DNA of 16,459 bases from NCBI GenBank assembly GCA_003524845.1, contig DQGR01000042.1:269-16727 (forward strand). The letters run 5' to 3'. Shown piece by piece: positions 6,477 to 11,907 of this stretch. This DNA is from Patescibacteria group bacterium (GTDB lineage: Bacteria; Patescibacteriota; Microgenomatia; UBA10105). The translations under genes were made by a program, and so were the position numbers. Each line of letters begins with the position of its first letter. The first letter of the stretch is position 1. The notes under the pieces were generated by a model, which was not told the origin of the DNA, made no database searches, and saw nothing but the letters and a program-made list of their open reading frames with translations.

Positions 6477-6758
6477 ATGGCAGCACGAAGAAGTCATCAA
6501 ACACGTAAAACCGGCATCTCCCCCCTTAATCCTTCGCTTCATTTTATAATTTTTCTAGTTATGGCATTTATTTTAGTCATGATAGTTGCAGCAGTCATGC
6601 AACAGGTCACGACCAGTACTCGCGCCAAACTCGTTTGTCCCCAGTCGCGAATGGATGAACGCGCGCTGGTGCAGAATTTATCCCAACGCTGTACCACTGG
6701 AGTTGAATACACCAAAGATATAAATGGCTGCGGCGTCTGGCTTTGCAAAACTCCCTAA
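6477..6758 (+). CDS. Small single-pass membrane protein with four cysteines
   Basis: A 93-residue protein I cannot assign to a family. A basic N-terminus (R-R-x7-K) is followed by one membrane segment (about 22-41), then a soluble part of about 50 residues with cysteines at 54, 72, 85 and 90. By the positive-inside rule that part would lie outside the membrane, where the cysteines could form two disulfides. The ATG at 6477 is preferred over an in-frame TTG at 6441 because that TTG is the first half of the -35 box. It is a single gene with its own promoter and is followed after 70 nt by the M50 protease, which also has its own promoter. Confidence 0.65.
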   Translation: MAARRSHQTRKTGISPLNPSLHFIIFLVMAFILVMIVAAVMQQVTTSTRAKLVCPQSRMDERALVQNLSQRCTTGVEYTKDINGCGVWLCKTP

Positions 6759-6786
6759 TCCCAAATTTTTCTCCGTTTGTCCTCAA

Positions 6787-6815
6787 TTGTTTCCGCATGC
6801 CTGTTCCGTTATACT
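6787..6815 (+). promoter_or_regulatory. Promoter of the M50 protease gene
   Basis: TTGTTT (6787-6792), 17-nt spacer, TATACT (6810-6815). Predicted start of transcription is near 6822, leaving a leader of roughly 7 nt with no Shine-Dalgarno sequence. Confidence 0.6.
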
Positions 6816-6828
6816 GTAACCTCATAGC

Positions 6829-7506
6829 ATGAATCTTACGCTCGAGATATTTTCCTTCATTGTCGGCTTCCTCGCGATCGTGGTAGCAATCACTGTCCAT
6901 GAATTTGCGCATGCGTTTCTGGCTGATCGTTTGGGCGATCCGACCCCGCGCCTACAGGGCAGATTGACACTTAATCCGCTCGCGCACCTTGATCCTATTG
7001 GCACACTACTATTACTAATCGCTCGATTTGGCTGGGGCAAACCAGTTCAATTTGACCCATTTAACTTGCGAAATCCCCGCCGCGACGCCGCGCTCATCTC
7101 GATTGCCGGTCCAATTTCCAATCTTTTACTGGCAACTGCCGCATCAATCGTACTTCGAGTTCTATTGGGACTGCAATATTCCGTAATTGCGCACACTACA
7201 GAAACAATTGGAATTATTGCCGCAATCCTGATCTCGTTCCTCAATTCGCTCATCTATATGAATGTGGTACTGGCAATTTTCAATCTGATTCCGATTCACC
7301 CATTAGACGGATTTAAAATTGTCGGCGGTTTTTTAAATCCCAGCCAAGCGCGCGAATGGTATTCACTTGAACGCTATGGCTTTATTTTTTTAATACTTTT
7401 AATTTTCCCGATGTTTGGTAACACGGCACCTATCTCATATATCCTTTCTCCGGCATTAAAAATTATTCTCTCCATTCTGCTTCCCAGTTCTGGTGCAACG
7501 ATTTAA
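6829..7506 (+). CDS. Site-2-type membrane zinc protease (peptidase family M50)
   Basis: A 225-residue intramembrane metalloprotease of the compact M50 group without a PDZ domain. The zinc site H-E-F-A-H (24-28; H24, E25, H28) lies in the first membrane segment. N-P-L-A-H-L-D-P-I-G (49-58) and W-G-K-P-V (69-73) follow, and the third zinc ligand is D160 in N-L-I-P-I-H-P-L-D-G (152-161). These are the standard features of the rhomboid-like YwhC/Rv-type M50 proteases. They cut membrane-spanning substrates such as anti-sigma factors; the target here is unknown. The gene stands alone, with its own promoter and a strong terminator about 85 nt after the stop. Confidence 0.93.
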   Translation: MNLTLEIFSFIVGFLAIVVAITVHEFAHAFLADRLGDPTPRLQGRLTLNPLAHLDPIGTLLLLIARFGWGKPVQFDPFNLRNPRRDAALISIAGPISNLLLATAASIVLRVLLGLQYSVIAHTTETIGIIAAILISFLNSLIYMNVVLAIFNLIPIHPLDGFKIVGGFLNPSQAREWYSLERYGFIFLILLIFPMFGNTAPISYILSPALKIILSILLPSSGATI

Positions 7507-7591
7507 GAACTATTTATTCAGATTTATTCAAGTTTCAACTAATATTCGAAAATACATTATTCAGTTTTCTTAACTTAAATCCAGCCATGTC

Positions 7592-7625
7592 TAAAGCTAA
7601 GCTTTGCGACAAAGCTTAGCTTTTT
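7592..7625 (+). terminator. Rho-independent terminator after the M50 gene
   Basis: AAAGCTAAGCTTTG (7592-7605) and its exact reverse complement (7609-7622) form a perfect 14-bp stem with a 3-nt CGA loop. A short T tract, partly shared with the stem, ends it. Confidence 0.85.
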
Positions 7626-7673
7626 ATCATCTGCTCATCATCCTTTTGAGGGAAACTTAATTTTTCAAATTTA

Positions 7674-7702
7674 TTGACATCAGTGGATCTCTATAGTAAA
7701 GT
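7674..7702 (+). promoter_or_regulatory. Promoter of the structured RNA
   Basis: TTGACA (7674-7679), 17-nt spacer, TAAAGT (7697-7702). The predicted start of transcription, about 7709, falls on the first bases of the helix that begins at 7707. Confidence 0.7.
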
Positions 7703-7706
7703 ACAG

Positions 7707-7920
7707 GTGCCCAACTGGAAGGAAAGGCAAATTAAAGGCGTATTTTCCTCCACAATTGTTTTCCCGAACGAGGTACCCCGCCAACCTTTAGAAATAAATG
7801 CAGGCGGGGAACGAAGCAAATCTCCCGCCTTCATTGAGAAATCAAGAAGGGGCGGGATGAGCTTTCCTAATTTATCATCTCGGGGAAAATGCCTTTAATT
7901 TTCTTCCTCTGGTTGGGTAC
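7707..7920 (+). ncRNA. Candidate structured non-coding RNA, family not recognised
   Basis: The two ends pair: GTGCCCAAC (7707-7715) with GTTGGGTAC (7912-7920), GGAAG (7717-7721) with CTTCC (7903-7907), 11 perfect bp AAATTAAAGGC (7729-7739) with GCCTTTAATTT (7891-7901), and 7742-7750 with 7882-7890. The centre holds two stem-loops: CCCCGCC/GGCGGGG (7776-7782/7803-7809), with an inner TTTA-GAAA-TAAA, and CCCGCC/GGCGGG (7824-7829/7851-7856), with an inner TTGA-GAAA-TCAA. Both therefore end in GAAA tetraloops. ATGA/TCAT (7857-7860/7875-7878) closes a third loop, whose CTTTC (7862-7866) could pair with the bulge GAAAG (7722-7726). A 74-codon reading frame across it has no ribosome binding site and starts inside the promoter. 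I do not see the signature sequences of SRP RNA, RNase P RNA or tmRNA. A 6S-like RNA is possible, and so is a composite palindromic repeat. Confidence 0.6.
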
Positions 7921-7969
7921 TTCGTTTCCCGTTTCTGCTTAAGTTTTTACTAGTTTCTCCCATTTCCAG

Positions 7970-7978
7970 TGATATAAT
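7970..7978 (+). promoter_or_regulatory. tRNA-Thr promoter (extended -10)
   Basis: TGA-TATAAT is a perfect extended -10 element ending 8 nt before the tRNA. No convincing -35 box is present, as expected for an extended -10 promoter. Confidence 0.7.
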
Positions 7979-7986
7979 ACACATAT

Positions 7987-8058
7987 GCCGACTTAGCTCA
8001 GCGGTAGAGCAACTATTTTGTAAATAGTAGGTCGTCGGTTCAAATCCGACAGTCGGCT
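7987..8058 (+). tRNA. tRNA-Thr(UGU)
   Basis: A complete cloverleaf: acceptor GCCGACT/AGTCGGC, D arm GCTC/GAGC, anticodon stem ACTAT/ATAGT with loop TTTGTAA (anticodon TGT, reading ACA), and T arm GTCGG-TTCAAAT-CCGAC. The discriminator base is T and CCA is not encoded. GCTCT-CAAA-AGAGC (8056-8069) forms a small hairpin over its 3' end. Confidence 0.95.
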
Positions 8059-8095
8059 CTCAAAAGAGCTAATCTTGATAACAACTGTTTTGCTC

Positions 8096-8143
8096 AACTG
8101 ACAGTTAACGATCTGCCGCAGGCGGAGAGTTTTACTGTCAGTT
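8096..8143. repeat. Inverted repeat with an inner palindrome
   Basis: AACTGACAGT (8096-8105) and its exact reverse complement (8134-8143) flank a second hairpin, TCTGCC-GCA-GGCGGA (8112-8126). This is the same nested layout, with a similar CCGCC/GGCGG core, as at 6330-6396. Confidence 0.75.
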
Positions 8144-8145
8144 AG

Positions 8146-8160
8146 TCCCGCTTTGCGGGA
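8146..8160. repeat. Small perfect hairpin
   Basis: TCCCGC-TTT-GCGGGA is a 6-bp perfect stem with a 3-nt loop, directly after the nested palindrome. No T tract follows, so it is a short repeat rather than a terminator. Confidence 0.55.
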
Positions 8161-8224
8161 TAAACCGCTGATCGCAGTTCGATTCTGACAAAGGGCTTAA
8201 ATAAAAGGGCAAGAAATACTGGAA

Positions 8225-8263
8225 TAAATAGTAGGTATGGAGCCTGAATCCCCGTCTCGGCTC
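8225..8263 (+). pseudogene. Degenerate copy of the 3' half of tRNA-Thr
   Basis: Without gaps, this stretch aligns to 8021-8059 (tRNA-Thr from the third anticodon base to one base past its end). Twelve identical bases (TAAATAGTAGGT), then 10 mostly different, AATCC identical, 5 different, then TCGGCTC identical: 25 of 39 positions match. The T stem is no longer paired, so it cannot be a working tRNA. It may be the remnant of an attachment-site duplication. Confidence 0.45.
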
Positions 8264-8296
8264 AAGAATTATCGTGGAACTTTCCTTGACACCCTG

Positions 8297-8326
8297 TTGA
8301 AGATTGCCGTACAGTTGAGATAAGAT
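8297..8326 (+). promoter_or_regulatory. Promoter of the proline-rich membrane protein gene
   Basis: TTGAAG (8297-8302), 18-nt spacer, TAAGAT (8321-8326). The ATG is 6 nt further on, so the mRNA would be leaderless. A TTGACA at 8286 is too far away to serve as the -35 box. Confidence 0.45.
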
Positions 8327-8332
8327 ACGATT

Positions 8333-8725
8333 ATGGATCAAATGCCTACTACTGTTCCACCCATACCAGCTCCACCTTCAAAACCACCAGTTGATCGAAT
8401 GGAACAGCAGGATCAACCCGCGCGTACTCGGTTTATTACGTTTGCCCTCATCGGCGGAGCAATTGCCTGTATTTTATTTTTAATCACCTTTCTTACTTCA
8501 CTCAGGGCTCAGACGCCCCCTCCGTATAGTAATTTAAGACTGTCTCCAATTCCGACTCCGCTGGTAACTGTGCCAACTCCCCGCGCACGGACAATTCCTT
8601 CACCCCAACCAGTTGAAGTTGCTTCCAATTCCGGGACGCAAATCCCGGTAACTGTTGAAACTCCGCTTGTGCCACCAACGACAGAATTGGAAACTTCTCC
8701 CTCTGCCGGCATCTCTTCTCCTTAA
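8333..8725 (+). CDS. Proline-rich single-pass membrane protein of unknown function
   Basis: A 130-residue protein with a proline-rich cytoplasmic N-terminus (1-20), one membrane segment (about 34-56) and a P/T/S-rich outer tail (60-130) without cysteines. The composition suggests a disordered spacer outside the membrane and possibly a glycosylated stalk. I recognise no family. It is preceded by its own promoter and separated by 41 nt, containing another promoter, from the isomerase gene downstream, so it need not be in the same operon. Confidence 0.6.
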   Translation: MDQMPTTVPPIPAPPSKPPVDRMEQQDQPARTRFITFALIGGAIACILFLITFLTSLRAQTPPPYSNLRLSPIPTPLVTVPTPRARTIPSPQPVEVASNSGTQIPVTVETPLVPPTTELETSPSAGISSP

Positions 8726-8728
8726 GAC

Positions 8729-8757
8729 TTTACGTAATTGCAATGAAGTGATACGAT
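8729..8757 (+). promoter_or_regulatory. Promoter of the mannose-6-phosphate isomerase gene
   Basis: TTTACG (8729-8734), 17-nt spacer, TACGAT (8752-8757) with an extended -10 TGA. The ATG lies 9 nt downstream, leaving a leader of about 3 nt. Confidence 0.5.
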
Positions 8758-8766
8758 CACCCCATT

Positions 8767-9942
8767 ATGGACACGCGCCGTGCGTATCTGGTAATTCCAA
8801 AACTGATCGAACAGCCTACTTGGGGCGGGTCGTATATCGTGACGCACAAAGGCTGGCAGCAAAAACCAGAATTAAACCATAAAAAAATCGGCCAGTCATA
8901 CGAACTATTTAGTGCCAGTAATCTTTCACTTGTTACTTCTTCGATAGCTGATAACTTTAGCGCCGAAATTACTGATACTAAACATGTCTACGAACCAACT
9001 ACGCCAACCAACTCCATCAGTTTAAAAAAACTAATTGCAGAAGCTCCAGCTGAAGTGTTGGGAATGGAAACCGTAAAAAAATTTGGCTCCACCATGCAGC
9101 TCCTCATTAAATTCACGCAGGCGCTCGGAAATTCATTTCAGCTGCATATAAAAACCGGAACGCAAAACGATACCTGGAAACCCAAACCCGAATCCTGGTA
9201 TTACTTTGAGCCGGGACTCGCAACTCTCGGCGTCAAACCGGATATTGACTGGCAAAAGTATGAACAATCTATGACGCAACTCCAGGCAGATATTGTCGCA
9301 CTCGGCCAAAAAGTGCAAGCAGGCACACTTACTTTTACCCAAGCACAAACACAAGTCAAACAACTTGTAACAAAGACAAATCCCTGGCAATTTGTAAATT
9401 TAGTGGAGTTACCCAAAGATGCAATCGTTGATCTGTCACCGTGCGGTATCCATCACTCGTGGGAAGAAGATACCGTGAAATTCCCACTCGGAAATGTCCT
9501 TTACGAATTACAGGTAGATGTATCTGATACTGCTTGCACGATTCGAAACTTTGACAAAGGCAAGCTCTTGCCTGATGGCACCACCCGCCAGTTACATATC
9601 CCCGATTATTTTAAATTCATCGATCGTTCGCCGAATACTAATAATCCGGAAACGCATCTGAAAAAACCCCGATTAATTTCTGAGACTGCGGTGTATCGGG
9701 TTGAGGAATTATTCAGGACTCATTATTACTCACTTGATATCATTACCTTTAAATCATCTGGGACTTATTCTGAAAAAATTACTACGTTCCGACACGTATT
9801 TGTCAAAACCGGAAGTTGTAAATTGACAGCAGGAACTGCAAGCCTTGAAATTACCACTGGACATTCGGTGTTTATTCCTGCCAGTGTCAAAAAATATTCG
9901 ATATCCACAAGCATAAATACCGTAGTTTTATTAAGTTACTAA
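8767..9942 (+). CDS. manA: Mannose-6-phosphate isomerase, type I, cupin fold
   Basis: Would interconvert fructose-6-phosphate and mannose-6-phosphate, feeding GDP-mannose and surface glycans. At 391 residues it is of family length. The N-terminal part has the family opening P-x-W-G-G (17-21) and I-G-Q-S-Y-E-L (41-47). All four expected metal ligands can be placed: Q125 and H127 (F-Q-L-H), E142 in K-P-E-S-W, and a histidine in C-G-I-H-H (226-230). A second cupin-like segment ends the protein (about 340-390, G-H-S-V-F-I-P-A). A charged helical insertion of about 50 residues (about 160-203, rich in Q and K) separates the ligands; homologues carry a helical domain here. It probably forms an operon with the next gene, 12 nt downstream. 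Confidence 0.85.
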   Translation: MDTRRAYLVIPKLIEQPTWGGSYIVTHKGWQQKPELNHKKIGQSYELFSASNLSLVTSSIADNFSAEITDTKHVYEPTTPTNSISLKKLIAEAPAEVLGMETVKKFGSTMQLLIKFTQALGNSFQLHIKTGTQNDTWKPKPESWYYFEPGLATLGVKPDIDWQKYEQSMTQLQADIVALGQKVQAGTLTFTQAQTQVKQLVTKTNPWQFVNLVELPKDAIVDLSPCGIHHSWEEDTVKFPLGNVLYELQVDVSDTACTIRNFDKGKLLPDGTTRQLHIPDYFKFIDRSPNTNNPETHLKKPRLISETAVYRVEELFRTHYYSLDIITFKSSGTYSEKITTFRHVFVKTGSCKLTAGTASLEITTGHSVFIPASVKKYSISTSINTVVLLSY

Positions 9943-9954
9943 TTAAGGAGGTCT

Positions 9955-11019
9955 ATGACTGATCTAAATAACCGGAAACAAATTGCGGCAATTGATAAAG
10001 CAAATGCCTTAGGTTCAATCGAACAGCTACCTGAGCAGTGCGAACAGGCGCTTAACGAATGCAGTGAAATTACCCTGCCTGATGATTACCCGACGGTTTC
10101 CAATGTGGTAGTTACTGGCATGGGCGCGTCCTGGCTGGGTGCCCACATCATGCAAGGGCTTTTGGCAGATCGGCTGACTAAACCATTACTCGTTTTGCAT
10201 GATTATCAAGTACCTGAATATGTTTCCGGTAAAACTCTGGTAATTGCATCGTCATATTCCGGAACTACAGAAGAAACTATCTCGGCAATGGGAGAAGCAC
10301 AGGACCGGGACGCGAAAGTCATCACTATTTCAACTGGCGGCGATTTAGCAAAGTTTGCCACAGCCAATCAGCTCCCACACTACACTTATATTCCAATTCA
10401 TAATCCGGCACACAGTCCGCGACTGGGTCTCGGCTACTCAATCGTGGCGCAAATGGTACTGCTTTCAAAAATCGGTCTGGTGTCAATCACATCTCAGGAA
10501 ATTACTGACATGATAATTCAGCTGAAAAAACGCGTAGCTGAACTGACAATCGAATCTCCTGATAATCCGGCTAAACAGATGGCGCGGGAAGCGATGAATT
10601 TTATGCCGATTGTAGCTGCCGGCACATTTTTACTGGGTAATGCCCATGCCTGGGCCAACCAGTTTAATGAAACTGCTAAAACTTTTTCAACTTACATGCA
10701 GATCCCAGAACTCAACCACCATCTGATGGAAGGGTTAGCACACCCAGTTGAAGTGCAAAAGCTTAAATTCCTCTTTTTAGAATCAGATCTTTATGACGAG
10801 CGGGTGAAAAAGCGCTTTAGCGTCACCAAAGAAGTAGTTGAACAAAATAAAATCACCCACTTCACCTATCAGCCAAAAGGTGGAACTAAACTGATTCAGG
10901 CTTTTGACACGCTGTTGTTTGGCAGCTTTGTCACCTTTTATCTGGCAATGCTAAATGGCGTCGACCCGGCGCCAAATCCCTATGTGGATTACTTTAAGAA
11001 ACGATTGAAAGAGATTTAA
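9955..11019 (+). CDS. Bifunctional phosphoglucose/phosphomannose isomerase
   Basis: SIS-fold sugar isomerase, 354 residues, of the PGI/PMI group described in archaea and many bacteria. It interconverts glucose-6-P, mannose-6-P and fructose-6-P. Visible features are G-M-G-A-S (55-59), the phosphate loop S-Y-S-G-T-T-E-E-T (100-108), P-R (155-156), the catalytic-base region N-E-T-A-K (E239) and P-E-L-N-H-H, with H255 at the spacing of 16 expected from the archaeal enzyme. The C-terminus P-N-P-Y-V-D-Y-F-K-K is typical. A strong AAGGAGG lies 5 nt before the ATG, in contrast to the leaderless genes nearby, as expected for the second gene of an operon. Its activity overlaps that of the preceding ManA-like protein. 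Confidence 0.92.
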   Translation: MTDLNNRKQIAAIDKANALGSIEQLPEQCEQALNECSEITLPDDYPTVSNVVVTGMGASWLGAHIMQGLLADRLTKPLLVLHDYQVPEYVSGKTLVIASSYSGTTEETISAMGEAQDRDAKVITISTGGDLAKFATANQLPHYTYIPIHNPAHSPRLGLGYSIVAQMVLLSKIGLVSITSQEITDMIIQLKKRVAELTIESPDNPAKQMAREAMNFMPIVAAGTFLLGNAHAWANQFNETAKTFSTYMQIPELNHHLMEGLAHPVEVQKLKFLFLESDLYDERVKKRFSVTKEVVEQNKITHFTYQPKGGTKLIQAFDTLLFGSFVTFYLAMLNGVDPAPNPYVDYFKKRLKEI

Positions 11020-11034
11020 TCTCATATAATCATT

Positions 11035-11053
11035 CCCCTCTTTTCAAGAGGGG
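11035..11053. repeat. Hairpin between convergent genes
   Basis: CCCCTCTT-TTC-AAGAGGGG is a perfect 8-bp stem in the 58-nt gap between the isomerase and cyclophilin genes. Neither strand has a T tract after it, so it is either a weak two-way terminator or a dispersed palindromic repeat. Confidence 0.6.
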
Positions 11054-11077
11054 GTTAGGGTGAGTTGGAACAGTGGT

Positions 11078-11749
11078 TTACTTTTCGTTGACAGTAATAG
11101 ACGTAATCGCCACCGTTTCTGTCGGTTTTGAGACTTCTCCACCATTACCGGCTACTACTGGAGTTTCGGCAATAGCATCAAGCGTTTTGAAGCTCTCTGT
11201 GTCACTGTCGGGAATTTTGCCAAAGATCGTATAGTTTTTTGGCAATGGATAATCAGCGTGAATGATAAAAAACTGGCTGCCATTGGTATTGGATCCGCTA
11301 TTTGCCATCGCCAGAGTGCCACGCGTATATTCACGGGTCACCGGTTCATCAGCAAATTTATACCCCGGCCCGCCAGTGCCGTTCCCGAGCGGATCTCCGG
11401 TCTGCACCATAAAGCCTTTAATGATCCGGTGAAATACGACGCCGTCGTAAAATTTTTCGCGCGCCAGAAACACAAAGTTATTGACGGTCTTCGGCGCTTC
11501 TTTGGCAAACAGCTCCACATTGATAACTCCTTTTGAAGTAGTAATGGTCGCAGTAAATATTTTATTCTGGTCAATTTTCATCTCCGGCTCAGTTGACCAT
11601 TGAGTAGCCGGAACAGTTGAAGGCGAGGTTTGCATTTTTGTTTTTTCTCCTAATGTTTCAGATGACTCAGATGCAGGTCTGGTTCCCACAAAGGCAATGG
11701 CAAGAAATATAAGTACTGCTGCGATTCCAAGACCAATCCATTTTTGCAT
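11078..11749 (-). CDS. Membrane-anchored cyclophilin-type peptidyl-prolyl isomerase
   Basis: Catalyses cis-trans isomerisation of proline bonds during folding outside the cytoplasm. At 223 residues it has an N-terminal membrane anchor or uncleaved signal (about 5-22), a S/T/P-rich linker (23-60) and a complete cyclophilin domain (about 64-222). Active-site residues are present: F-H-R (106-108), F-M-V-Q-T-G-D (113-119), A-N-S-G-x3-N-G-S-Q-F-F (149-161) and F-G-K (176-178). The tryptophan that binds cyclosporin in eukaryotic cyclophilins is absent, which is usual in bacteria. There is no lipobox cysteine. The start at 11747-11749 precedes the hydrophobic segment directly. A TATAAA at 11764-11769 on the minus strand may be its -10 box. 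Confidence 0.93.
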   Translation of the reverse strand: MQKWIGLGIAAVLIFLAIAFVGTRPASESSETLGEKTKMQTSPSTVPATQWSTEPEMKIDQNKIFTATITTSKGVINVELFAKEAPKTVNNFVFLAREKFYDGVVFHRIIKGFMVQTGDPLGNGTGGPGYKFADEPVTREYTRGTLAMANSGSNTNGSQFFIIHADYPLPKNYTIFGKIPDSDTESFKTLDAIAETPVVAGNGGEVSKPTETVAITSITVNEK

Positions 11750-11820
11750 ATGAATTGGCTCATTTTATACTATTCCGTCAAATGTAACAAGCTAAACAAT
11801 CATTATGTTGAATAACGATG

Positions 11821-11849
11821 TTGAAAAGTTAATCATTCTTAATTATAGT
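11821..11849 (+). promoter_or_regulatory. Promoter of the dockerin protein gene
   Basis: TTGAAA (11821-11826), 17-nt spacer, TATAGT (11844-11849). It predicts a start of transcription near 11856 and an AT-rich leader of about 50 nt. I see no Shine-Dalgarno sequence. TATAAC at 11900-11905 is too close to the ATG to be useful. Confidence 0.6.
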
Positions 11850-11907
11850 AAACTCAGGTAATAATAGTCCTATTAATTAATAGTTAGAATTGTAATCAGT
11901 ATAACCT

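Noticed and set aside
7674..7898. 74-codon open reading frame across the structured RNA
   Set aside because: It begins with the TTG of the -35 box, has no ribosome binding site and encodes no recognisable protein; base pairing explains the sequence better.
8170..8205. Possible T arm of another tRNA (GTTCGATTC)
   Set aside because: Only three base pairs close the loop and no matching 5' half or acceptor stem can be found.
8138..8341. 67-codon minus-strand reading frame between tRNA-Thr and the proline-rich protein
   Set aside because: It spans palindromes, a tRNA fragment and a promoter, has no ribosome binding site and looks like a by-product of these sequences.
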